NCBI GenBank assembly: GCA_964651705.1 | Contig: CAZYWZ010000018.1 | Span: forward strand, 1 to 64,000 | Length of the DNA stretch: 64,000 bases | Direction of reading: 5' to 3' | Source of the DNA: JADLBR01 sp964651705 | GTDB lineage: Bacteria; Verrucomicrobiota; Verrucomicrobiia; JADLBR01 | In this document: positions 49,159-56,745 of the stretch, one piece after another | How the letters are laid out: each line of letters begins with the position of its first letter | Position numbering within the stretch: the stretch's first letter is position 1 | Notes under the pieces: model-generated | What the model was told of the DNA's origin: nothing | The model's database searches: none | What the model saw: only the letters and a program-made list of their open reading frames with translations | Made by a program: the position numbers and the translations under genes

Positions 49159-51546
49159 CTAATCCCGATCCAGTGTCTCTCGTAGGCGGAGGATCTGCCG
49201 CGCCACGATCCAGCGGTAGACGTCGAATTCGGCGGGCGACCAGAGCCCGTCGTGCTTATATTTCTCCTGGACTTGGATCGCGGCCCAGGCGGCGCGGAGT
49301 TCCCGCTCGGCGGACGCGGCGGCGCTGGCCGCGGACCCGCCCCTGGCCCTGGCCTCGGCGATGGATTGCTCGAGGGTGTATATGTATCGGTAATCGTCGT
49401 ACCCCTCCCGGTATGCCTCCCAGAGGACGACGGGCATGGGGGTCCCATCGGGCTCGCTCCGATTGAAGAAATCCTGCGCGAAGCCGTCGAGGTAATTGAA
49501 AGGATCGCCGGTGCTGGCGGAGTAAATCCAGGGGATGAGGGTGCGGAAACCGGAGCGCCAGAAACCGAAGCCGTAGGTCATGCGGGCGCCGGCGGCGGGG
49601 GTGTGGTCGTTTTCTCCGTTGACGTGATTCGGGTAACACCAGTACTCGACGCCGCGGGCGCGGGTGTCCCGGAGCACGGTCTCGCGGTCTGGGGCGAAGG
49701 GCTGGGTGCACCAGACGTCGACGTGGGGGCGCATCGGCGAAAAGACCTCGGCCGTCGGATCGGCCGTGACATAGGTGCGGGCGCCTGCGGCCTTGCACGC
49801 CTTCAGGACGGTGACCATGAATGCCGCCTCGGTCGCGCCGTGGCCCGGCTCGTCGATGGGATAATAGAGGAACTCGGGCCAGCCGCGGGCGACGCGCTCG
49901 GCCTCGATGGCCCTGACCATGCGGGTGATCTCTTCGGAGAACGCGGCGGGCGGCGCCTTCACCCCGCGGAGATGGGAACCGTAGCGCTCCCGCAGGTGCT
50001 TCTCGTAGACGCCGGCGGTGTTGATGCCCATGACGATAGGGCCGACGAAGCGATGCTTTTCCCATAGGGCGAGTTTCTCCGCCAGCGGTTCCCAGCGGAA
50101 ATCGAACTTCCCCTCGGCGTCGGCGGGCGGGGTGTAGAGGGAGAGGACGACGTTGCGCGTGCCGTGGGCGACCATGTCGGCGTGCTCCCTCTCGGCCCTT
50201 CGCCGGAAATGAGCGCGTGAGACCTCGTCCTTCGCCTCGAAGGCGAGATCGATCGGGTGACGATAGTAGATCCCGAAGATCTTCGACGGGTCCTCGCGGA
50301 GGCGGATCGGCAGGACGCGCAACTCGATGGGTATCGCGGCGGTGGTTTCCCCGATGCGGAGGCGGAGGGCGCCGCGGTAGAGTCCCGGCGCCGCATCCTC
50401 GGGGATGTGGAAGGTGAGCCAGAGGCGCTCGTTGCGTCGCGCCTGGAGGTCTATGGCATCGAAGCGCTCCAGGATGTCGGGCACCACGCGGTACCGTCCG
50501 CTGACGGTGTAGTTGGGTCGCGCGCGCATGTAGCGGACGCGGCGGACGTCGATCGCCGACGCGGGCACCGGCCCGATCGGTCGAACCTCGATCGTGGCGG
50601 GGGGCAGGTCGCGATGGGGCCGGATGATGCAATTGGCGGGCTCGTACTCGCCGGGCGAGGCGAACAGCCGCAGCGTCGGGTCGCACTCGCCGGGGCGGGG
50701 GTTCGTGCCGGGATAGACGCACTCCAGATACGGGCGCGTGAAGACGGTGAATCCGCGCCCCTTGTCCGCCTCGCCCGGCTCGAACGCCGGGCCCGGGTCG
50801 GGCGGCGGCTCCTCCTGCCAGTTGGCCCATTCCTCGGGCGGCAACCGGAACATCCAGTCCTCGAGGGGCCCGATGATGTCCCGCTCGGCGCCCTCGGTCT
50901 CGGCGGCGGGCCAGACGAGGATGGCGGCGACCACCCATCGGCTCTCGGGGACGAGTTCGATCGCGAGGGGCTCCTCGCCCACGCGCGCCCGAAAACGCTC
51001 CGCCCGGAACTGATGGCAGCCCTCGATTTGCACGCGGCGCTCCCGGCCGCCGACCCGGGCCGTGAAATCAAAATATTGGGCGCGCAGCGCGGGATCGCTC
51101 GTGCCGAAAATACAGTAGACCTCGTGCTCGCCCGGCGCGAGGCGGACCAGGAAGGCATTCGTCCCCTCGCCGACGATGGCGTCCTCGGTGATGGGATTGG
51201 TCCAGATCGGCGGCGGCTCCACGATCCCGCGCGAGCGGTTCTCGAGGCGCTCGTCGTATGCCTTCGCCACGGCGCGCAGGCCCTGGATCGTTTGCCATCC
51301 GTGGCCGGCGGTCGCGTCGTAGTCGTCCCGCGCCGTGATGCGCACGGCCCCCTCCCACGCCGCGGACTTGTCCGTGCCGAAATCAAAGATCTGCGCGACA
51401 CCACAGGCGCACGCGGGCGCCAGGAGCATCGCGGCGAGCGCCAACCACGTGGCGCAGGCATTCCTGCCTGCGTCCGCGGCCCTGGGCGAACGGGGGCAGA
51501 CAGGGATGTCTGCCTCACGAGCCCGCGCGATCCTCACCTCGCCCAT
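49159..51546 (-). CDS. DUF4091 / GH123-like secreted glycosidase-type protein
   Basis: A 795-residue exported protein. N-terminal jelly-roll-like domains (about 60-300, FDFGTDKSAAWEGAVRI; LVRLAPGEHEVYCIFG) are followed by a catalytic-looking barrel (about 430-750). The barrel has FGIYYRHPIDLAF, FLYYPIDEPGHG with an Asp-Glu pair, and VWCTQPFAPDRE. The DUF4091 region (SGFRTLIPWIYS; EAYREGYDDYRYIYTLE) comes last. This layout resembles GH123-like N-acetylgalactosaminidases. The ATG at 51546 overlaps the end of the upstream partner by 13 nt. The signal peptide is split by an in-frame hairpin repeat (51449-51518): basic MGEVRIAR, then about 23 repeat-encoded residues, then the hydrophobic LALAAMLLAPA. 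Confidence 0.8.
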   Translation of the reverse strand: MGEVRIARAREADIPVCPRSPRAADAGRNACATWLALAAMLLAPACACGVAQIFDFGTDKSAAWEGAVRITARDDYDATAGHGWQTIQGLRAVAKAYDERLENRSRGIVEPPPIWTNPITEDAIVGEGTNAFLVRLAPGEHEVYCIFGTSDPALRAQYFDFTARVGGRERRVQIEGCHQFRAERFRARVGEEPLAIELVPESRWVVAAILVWPAAETEGAERDIIGPLEDWMFRLPPEEWANWQEEPPPDPGPAFEPGEADKGRGFTVFTRPYLECVYPGTNPRPGECDPTLRLFASPGEYEPANCIIRPHRDLPPATIEVRPIGPVPASAIDVRRVRYMRARPNYTVSGRYRVVPDILERFDAIDLQARRNERLWLTFHIPEDAAPGLYRGALRLRIGETTAAIPIELRVLPIRLREDPSKIFGIYYRHPIDLAFEAKDEVSRAHFRRRAEREHADMVAHGTRNVVLSLYTPPADAEGKFDFRWEPLAEKLALWEKHRFVGPIVMGINTAGVYEKHLRERYGSHLRGVKAPPAAFSEEITRMVRAIEAERVARGWPEFLYYPIDEPGHGATEAAFMVTVLKACKAAGARTYVTADPTAEVFSPMRPHVDVWCTQPFAPDRETVLRDTRARGVEYWCYPNHVNGENDHTPAAGARMTYGFGFWRSGFRTLIPWIYSASTGDPFNYLDGFAQDFFNRSEPDGTPMPVVLWEAYREGYDDYRYIYTLEQSIAEARARGGSAASAAASAERELRAAWAAIQVQEKYKHDGLWSPAEFDVYRWIVARQILRLRETLDRD
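51449..51518. repeat. In-frame inverted hairpin pair inside a signal peptide, type I2
   Basis: GTGG (51449-51452) precedes the perfect stem CGCAGGCA/TGCCTGCG with loop TTCC. The partner GGCAGACA/TGTCTGCC is also perfect, with loop GGGA, and ends in TCAC (51515-51518). It is closely related to the element at 4138-4209. It lies within the coding sequence and keeps the frame. Confidence 0.7.
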
Positions 51547-52436
51547 GGGGACTCCACCAGCCGCAGGGGGCATTGGCTCATCTCCGCCGATCCCGCGATG
51601 CCCGCGACGATCTCGTATCCGCCCGGATCGGGCGCCTTGGCGCCGAGCCCTATCTCGAGGCGGTGCTCGCCGCGGGCGAGCCGCGCGGCGGCCTGCGCGA
51701 TCTTCGTCTCGCCGCGTCGCAGGGCGATGTTCACCTCGGCGGTTTCCCCCGCCTTCACGCCCGCGAGGCGGAAGCGCACGGGGATGCGCGCGGCATCGGC
51801 GAACATCACGGCGCACTCCGGGGCCACGCCCAGCAGGGCGGGTTGCGCCAGGCGGCGGAGCTCGGGGCCGGCGATGCGCAGGTCGAGGGTGTCGCCATGG
51901 AGGTATCGGGACTCGGCGATGTGGAACTGGAATTGGCGCACGTCCCCGTGGCGCGGGATCTCGCGCAGGGGGACGTCGATCTCGACCCACTGGCCCTTGC
52001 GCAGTTCGGACAGGGAGCGCTGGAAGGCGGATGCCTTGTCCGGGGTGTGGAGACCGAGGCCCACCGGCTCGCGCGGCAGGGCCTCTCGCGATGTGTCGGC
52101 GCGGACCCACAGGTGCAGGGAATCCCACGCGGACCAGTCGCGCCGAGGGCCCTCGGGGATCCCGCGGCCGAACCGCGGCCAGCCGATCGGGTATTTCGGT
52201 TCGCCGGCGGTGTGGTCCACGGTCACGTGCCAGTGCAAGGCCGGCGACCCATCGGGCGCCCGTTCGGGCGAGGGCCGCAGGGAGGACTCCGCCACCGACC
52301 AGCCCCTGGTCTCGTCGGGGTCGAACAGCGGCAGCCGCTCGACCGGTGGCGCGGCGAACACGCCCGGGGCGAGGAGGCAGAGGATTGCCTCAAGGGCGCG
52401 GCGTCTGAGGATCGTTCCGCGGTGCCCGGCGTTCAC
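51534..52436 (-). CDS. Exported beta-sandwich protein of unknown function
   Basis: A 300-residue protein from a GTG at 52436 with AAGGG upstream; no ATG gives a sensible signal. The signal peptide (about residues 1-28, ALEAILCLLAPGVFA) precedes two all-beta regions. The first (about 35-180) has the look of a carbohydrate-binding jelly-roll (DSLHLWVRADTS, WVEIDVPLREIPRHGDV). The second (about 190-300) is immunoglobulin-like (PVRFRLAGVKAGETAEVNIAL). There are no catalytic motifs. It is co-translated with the DUF4091 protein (13-nt overlap) and may be a binding partner. Both genes are divergent from the FAD gene at 52565. Confidence 0.72.
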   Translation of the reverse strand: MNAGHRGTILRRRALEAILCLLAPGVFAAPPVERLPLFDPDETRGWSVAESSLRPSPERAPDGSPALHWHVTVDHTAGEPKYPIGWPRFGRGIPEGPRRDWSAWDSLHLWVRADTSREALPREPVGLGLHTPDKASAFQRSLSELRKGQWVEIDVPLREIPRHGDVRQFQFHIAESRYLHGDTLDLRIAGPELRRLAQPALLGVAPECAVMFADAARIPVRFRLAGVKAGETAEVNIALRRGETKIAQAAARLARGEHRLEIGLGAKAPDPGGYEIVAGIAGSAEMSQCPLRLVESPWAR

Positions 52437-52550
52437 GGAACCCTTATAGCAGAGAGGGGTGGTGTCGGGTAGCAGAACGCGAGGATTTGGGACCCTCGTC
52501 CTGCCTTGCCGAACGGCGCGGCCGCGCCATAGTGGCGGCCCACCGTTCGC

Positions 52551-52559
52551 AGGAGGTGA
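52551..52559 (+). promoter_or_regulatory. Near-perfect Shine-Dalgarno of the FAD gene
   Basis: AGGAGGTGA, 5 nt before the ATG at 52565. It fixes that start over the upstream in-frame codons. Confidence 0.88.
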
Positions 52560-52564
52560 CCCCC

Positions 52565-55261
52565 ATGAAAATCGCGCTGTCCCCATCGATCGCGGCCCTG
52601 CTAGCCATCGCCCCCATCGCGTCACCGGGCGCCACCCTTTGGTGTGAGGCGGAACTCTTTGCGGGGCGGGGCGGCTGGCTGCACGACGCCCAATTCGTCG
52701 ACCAGATGGGCTCGCCCTTCCTGCTGGCCTACGGCCTGGAGAAGCCCGCCGAGGACGCGGTCACCCGGGTGGAGGTGCCGCGCGATGGGGAATACCGGCT
52801 GTGGGTGCGGTGCCGCGACTGGCTGCCGGAATTCAGCCCGGGGCGATTTCATGTCGTCCTCGGGGGAACCGTCGTCCCGCACATATTCGGCCAGGGCAAG
52901 GCCAAGGGCTGGGTCTGGGAGGATGGCGGCGCGCACCCGTTGAAGGCCGGGGCGCTGGAGATCCGGTTGCGCGACCTGACGGGCCACTACGGCCGGTGCG
53001 ACGCGGTCGTGCTGAGCGACGAGGCGGGGTACCGCCCGCCCGATGATCTGGGGGATTTGGCGAAGGAGCGGATCGCGCGCGGCGGCGTGAGTCGGGAGAT
53101 CAAGAACGAGGGGCCCTACGATACGGCGGTGGTCGGGGGCGGGCTCGCGGGCACGTTCGCCGCGGTGGCCTCCGCGCGCCACGGATGCCGGACCGCCCTC
53201 ATCCAAAACCGCCCCGTGCTCGGGGGAAACAGCAGCGACGAGGTCTTGGTGGAGCCGCAGGGGGACACGACCCGCGAGCCGCTCGACCCCAAGGAGGGCG
53301 GGATCATGGAGGAGGTGCGCGGCACCTTTGATGGCTATTCCGAGCGGATGCTGGCCCTCTGCCAGGGAGAGCCCAACCTCGACCTCTTCCTCGATACCCA
53401 CGCCACCGGCGTCGAGATGGCCGAGCCGCGCCGCATCGGCGCCGTGCTCGGGCTGGGCACCACCACCAAGCAGCGCCTGCGCTTCCCCGCCCGCATCATC
53501 ATCGATTGCACCGGCGACGGATCGATCGGTTTCTGGGCCGGCGCCGAGTGGCGCCACGGCAGGGAGCCCCGCTCCATGTACAACGAGAGCCGCGCCCCCG
53601 AGGTGGAGGACGAGCGCACCATGGGCGGCACCCTGCGCTACGCCACCGAGAAGGACGAAGAGCCCGTCGCCTTCCGCGGCCCGGACTGGGCCCGCCGCTT
53701 CCTGCGCTGCGAGGATTTCACCACCGGGCGCCACCCCAAGCTCGAATTCGGCGGCTGGCAGTGGGTCATCGAGTACGGCGGCCAGCGCAACACCAACGCC
53801 GATGCCGAGGAGATCCGGGACGAGCTGCTCCGGATCATCTGGGGCATGTGGGACCACGCCAAGAACCACTGCGAGAAACTCGTCGACGAGTCGCCCCTCT
53901 ACCGCCTGACCTGGGTCAGCCATGTCGTCGGCAAACGCGAATCGCGCCGCATCATCGGCGATCACGTGATGACCGAGCACGACATCGCGAAGCAGACCCT
54001 CTTCCCCGACCGCGTCTCGTACGGGGGCTGGGGCATCGACATCCATCCCCCCGGCGGATTCTACGATACCGAGCCGCCCGCCACCTTCTCGCACAAGGTC
54101 AAATTCTCCGTCCCGTTGCGCAGCCTCTATTCGAAAGACGTCGATAACCTCATGATGGCGGGCCGCTGCATCTCGGTCAGCCACGCCGCGCTCGGGGCCA
54201 CCCGCGTCATGATCACCTGCGGCCTCCAGGGCCAGGCCGCCGGGACCGCCGCCGCATTCTGCCGCAGGCTCGAGGCCATGCCCCGCGCCATCGCCCAGAA
54301 CCACATCGCCGCCCTCCAGCAGCAGCTCCTCAAAGATGGTTGCCACATCATCGATCTCCCGAACCAGGACCCCGCGGACCTCGCGCGCGGCGCCAGGGCC
54401 ACCGCCTCCAGCGTCTCCGCCCCCATCAAGATCGACCCGCCCAGGCCAAATGCCCACACCTTCACCTGCGACCGCGCCGTCGCCTTCAAGCTCGGAAAGG
54501 GGGGCATCGGCACGTTCGCCGTCCTCCTCCACTCGGAGAACCCCGCCCCCACCCCCACGCGCCTCACGCTCCGGCCCGCCGCCGGACCCGGCGATTTCAA
54601 TTCCACCGAAGATCTCGCCACCGCCGAGACCACGGTCCCCCCGCGGAGCAAGGGCTGGGTCACCTTCCGACTCGACGTGCCCGTGAAACCCGGCTTCTAC
54701 TACGCCTGGTTGCCAAAAAAGGCCGGCCTGTCCTGGGCCCTGCATGAGGAGTTCATCCCGGACACGGGTCGCGCCTATAGGTCCGGCAAGGATGGCTGGC
54801 ACCCGTCGGGCGAAACCTACGCGTTCAAGATCGACGAGGAGGTGCCCCCCGCGGTCGCCAACTCCCTAGAGGCCGCGCCACCCCCACCCGCCGACATGTT
54901 CGCCCCCGCCAATGCCATCAATGGGTTCGCCCGCGCCATCCGCGGCGCCCCCAACTCTTGGCGCCCGGACCCCAGCGCCTCCGCACCACACTGGCTCGAG
55001 CTCGACTTCGGCAAGCCCGTCACCCTCGATACCGCCCACGTCGTCTTCCAGTCGAAGGAGATGCGGGCAAACGATTTTCGCCTCGAGGCCTCCCGCGGCG
55101 ACGCGTGGGAGACCCTCGCCGACATCCGCGGCAACGCCGACCGCCGCCGCGTCATCGGCTTCCCCACCGCCACCGCGAGCAAATTGCGCCTGGTCATCCT
55201 GGGCGCCGAACCCAACATGGGCGTCTGCGAGATCCGCGCCTACCGCGAGAAGGGCGAGTAG
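52565..55261 (+). CDS. Secreted FAD-dependent oxidoreductase with carbohydrate-binding-like ends
   Basis: An 898-residue flavoprotein. After a signal peptide (about 1-23), residues 25-165 form a beta-sandwich (ATLWCEAELFAGRGGWL; GEYRLWVRCRDW). The FAD-binding Rossmann motif is AVVGGGLAGTFAAVASA (Gly191-Gly196). The FAD-dependent oxidoreductase core continues to about 600 with LGGNSSDE, IIIDCTGDGSIGFWAGAEW and MMAGRCISVSHAALGATRVM. The C terminus (about 765-895, WLELDFGKPVTLDTAHVVF and VCEIRAYRE) is a discoidin (F5/8 type C)-like domain. Proteins of this architecture are common in PVC genomes, and some are annotated as xanthan-lyase-associated. It may oxidise a sugar or unsaturated uronate; this is inference. 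Confidence 0.83.
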   Translation: MKIALSPSIAALLAIAPIASPGATLWCEAELFAGRGGWLHDAQFVDQMGSPFLLAYGLEKPAEDAVTRVEVPRDGEYRLWVRCRDWLPEFSPGRFHVVLGGTVVPHIFGQGKAKGWVWEDGGAHPLKAGALEIRLRDLTGHYGRCDAVVLSDEAGYRPPDDLGDLAKERIARGGVSREIKNEGPYDTAVVGGGLAGTFAAVASARHGCRTALIQNRPVLGGNSSDEVLVEPQGDTTREPLDPKEGGIMEEVRGTFDGYSERMLALCQGEPNLDLFLDTHATGVEMAEPRRIGAVLGLGTTTKQRLRFPARIIIDCTGDGSIGFWAGAEWRHGREPRSMYNESRAPEVEDERTMGGTLRYATEKDEEPVAFRGPDWARRFLRCEDFTTGRHPKLEFGGWQWVIEYGGQRNTNADAEEIRDELLRIIWGMWDHAKNHCEKLVDESPLYRLTWVSHVVGKRESRRIIGDHVMTEHDIAKQTLFPDRVSYGGWGIDIHPPGGFYDTEPPATFSHKVKFSVPLRSLYSKDVDNLMMAGRCISVSHAALGATRVMITCGLQGQAAGTAAAFCRRLEAMPRAIAQNHIAALQQQLLKDGCHIIDLPNQDPADLARGARATASSVSAPIKIDPPRPNAHTFTCDRAVAFKLGKGGIGTFAVLLHSENPAPTPTRLTLRPAAGPGDFNSTEDLATAETTVPPRSKGWVTFRLDVPVKPGFYYAWLPKKAGLSWALHEEFIPDTGRAYRSGKDGWHPSGETYAFKIDEEVPPAVANSLEAAPPPPADMFAPANAINGFARAIRGAPNSWRPDPSASAPHWLELDFGKPVTLDTAHVVFQSKEMRANDFRLEASRGDAWETLADIRGNADRRRVIGFPTATASKLRLVILGAEPNMGVCEIRAYREKGE

Positions 55262-55347
55262 CCCGGAGATCCGGATCCGTCGGGAGAGCCATTCGGACCG
55301 CGGCGAGCGCACGCCGGGCCGCGCGCGGCAATCCAAAATGGACCCCA

Positions 55348-55483
55348 TGCCCCGCGCGGCGGGGCACCACCGGAGCGGAAAATGGTAGGCTGCGCCTTGG
55401 CGCACGCTGCCGAATCGACGGTCCGTGTGCGCCAAGGCGCAGCCTACCTCGCGACCCAATTTTCGAGTCAGCCTGTCGGACTT
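55348..55483. repeat. Composite repeat cassette with BIME type D1
   Basis: The leading hairpin TGCCCCGC/GCGGGGCA (55348-55366) is followed 18 nt later by GTAG (55385-55388). Then TGCGCC-TT-GGCGCA, a spacer, TGCGCC-AA-GGCGCA and CTAC (55444-55447). The outer 22 nt on each side are perfect complements. TTTTCGAGTCAGCC and the TGTCGGACTT hairpin follow, exactly as in cassette A2. Confidence 0.82.
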
Positions 55484-55499
55484 TGTCCGGCAGATCCCT

Positions 55500-56615
55500 T
55501 TAGCCCGGATCGATCACAGGCTTTTTGATCGATCCGCCCGAAGGGCCGCCGATCTCCCGCTCGACCTCGGTCCAATCGCCGCGGAAGGTGATGCCGCGGT
55601 CGTCGATGTAGTACCGCGCGGTGGGCTTGCCCATGACGAGGTGGTCGTAGGGGATGCCGTGGCGCTCGAGCCAGCCGCGGGTCTCCCCGAGGCGGTTGAA
55701 GTGCCTGCCGGTGAAGAGCGCCACGAAGAATCCCCTGTCCCTGAGGCGGCGCAGGGCGTCGGCGGCGCCGGGGATCGGTTCGCACTCCGCGTATTTCAGA
55801 TCGGCGCGGGGCACGGCCAACACGCCGTCGATATCGACGCAGAGGGTCCTGGCCTCGGGGCCGACCTGCGCGTTCGGGTCCGCGGCCGGGGCAACGGCCC
55901 GCGCCGCGGCGGTCTCGCGCCGCCGCATCAGCAGCTCGGCCAGCAGGAAATCTTCCTCGTGGTCGACGTTGATCGAATCCAGCTCGTCCATGAGCAGGCC
56001 GAGTATCTTGCGGCCGGTCATGGAATTCCGATCCAGGATGACCTCGCGCCGGACGATATCGACCGATCCGTTCTGGATGAAGGCGGGTGGCAGGAGCTGG
56101 CGCGGCTGGTTGAAGGGTTCGTCGGCCAGGGAGAGTCCGGGCAGGAAGGGGCGGAGTTCCGTCCCCTCGAAGCGCCACATCTTGTGGGGGTGCTGGCCGG
56201 CGGCGGTGACGCTGCGGACCGAATCCGCGTCGGAGTTCAGGAGCATGTCGATGCCGGCATCGATGTGTTCGGCGCGGCGGAGCGGCGCGGTGGGCCGCAG
56301 GTGGGCGATGATCTCGGGCCGATAACCCTCGGTCGACTCGAGGTGGCGGATCGCGTGCTGGAAGACCGGCAGGTCGGTCACGCGGTCGCCGGCCAGCTCG
56401 GCTGGCCGGAGGAAGGGGACCTCGGCGCCGCCCTCGCGGGCGACGCGCGCGATCGCCTCGTCGTCGGTGGACACGATCACGCGCGTGATGTGCCGGGAAC
56501 GCCTCGCCTCGCGGATGCTGTAATGCAGCATCGGGACCCCGTTGAGGGGGCGGATGTTCTTGCCCGGGACCTTCTTCGAGCCGCCCCGGGCGGGAATGAT
56601 CGCCAATACTTCCAT
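55500..56615 (-). CDS. CMP-sugar (NeuA-like) cytidylyltransferase fused to a HAD domain
   Basis: The 371-residue protein begins with the acylneuraminate cytidylyltransferase signature IIPARGGSKKVPGKNIRPLNG (in parts: IIPARGGSK, then VPGKNI). VIVSTDDEAIARVA, LRPTAPLRR and QNGSVDIVRRE follow, and the domain spans about 1-235. Residues about 255-360 are a HAD-type phosphatase with motif I CVDIDGVLAVP, motif II FTGRH and a late Asp pair in YYIDDRG. Fusion of CMP-sugar activation with HAD resembles bifunctional CMP-sialate/KDN synthase-phosphatases. No neuB or neuC is nearby, so the nonulosonate cannot be named. Likely role is surface glycan synthesis. Confidence 0.85.
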   Translation of the reverse strand: MEVLAIIPARGGSKKVPGKNIRPLNGVPMLHYSIREARRSRHITRVIVSTDDEAIARVAREGGAEVPFLRPAELAGDRVTDLPVFQHAIRHLESTEGYRPEIIAHLRPTAPLRRAEHIDAGIDMLLNSDADSVRSVTAAGQHPHKMWRFEGTELRPFLPGLSLADEPFNQPRQLLPPAFIQNGSVDIVRREVILDRNSMTGRKILGLLMDELDSINVDHEEDFLLAELLMRRRETAAARAVAPAADPNAQVGPEARTLCVDIDGVLAVPRADLKYAECEPIPGAADALRRLRDRGFFVALFTGRHFNRLGETRGWLERHGIPYDHLVMGKPTARYYIDDRGITFRGDWTEVEREIGGPSGGSIKKPVIDPG

Positions 56616-56745
56616 ATGACCCCGGGGGAACGCCCGCGGGGAAGCCGAGTCTTGGGCCGGAACCGCCGAGTTTCAAGCGGGGTTTTTTGGCCCGCGAGCG
56701 CACTTGCGCCCGGCGCCATCCGCGCGCACATTCCTCCCTGACCGA

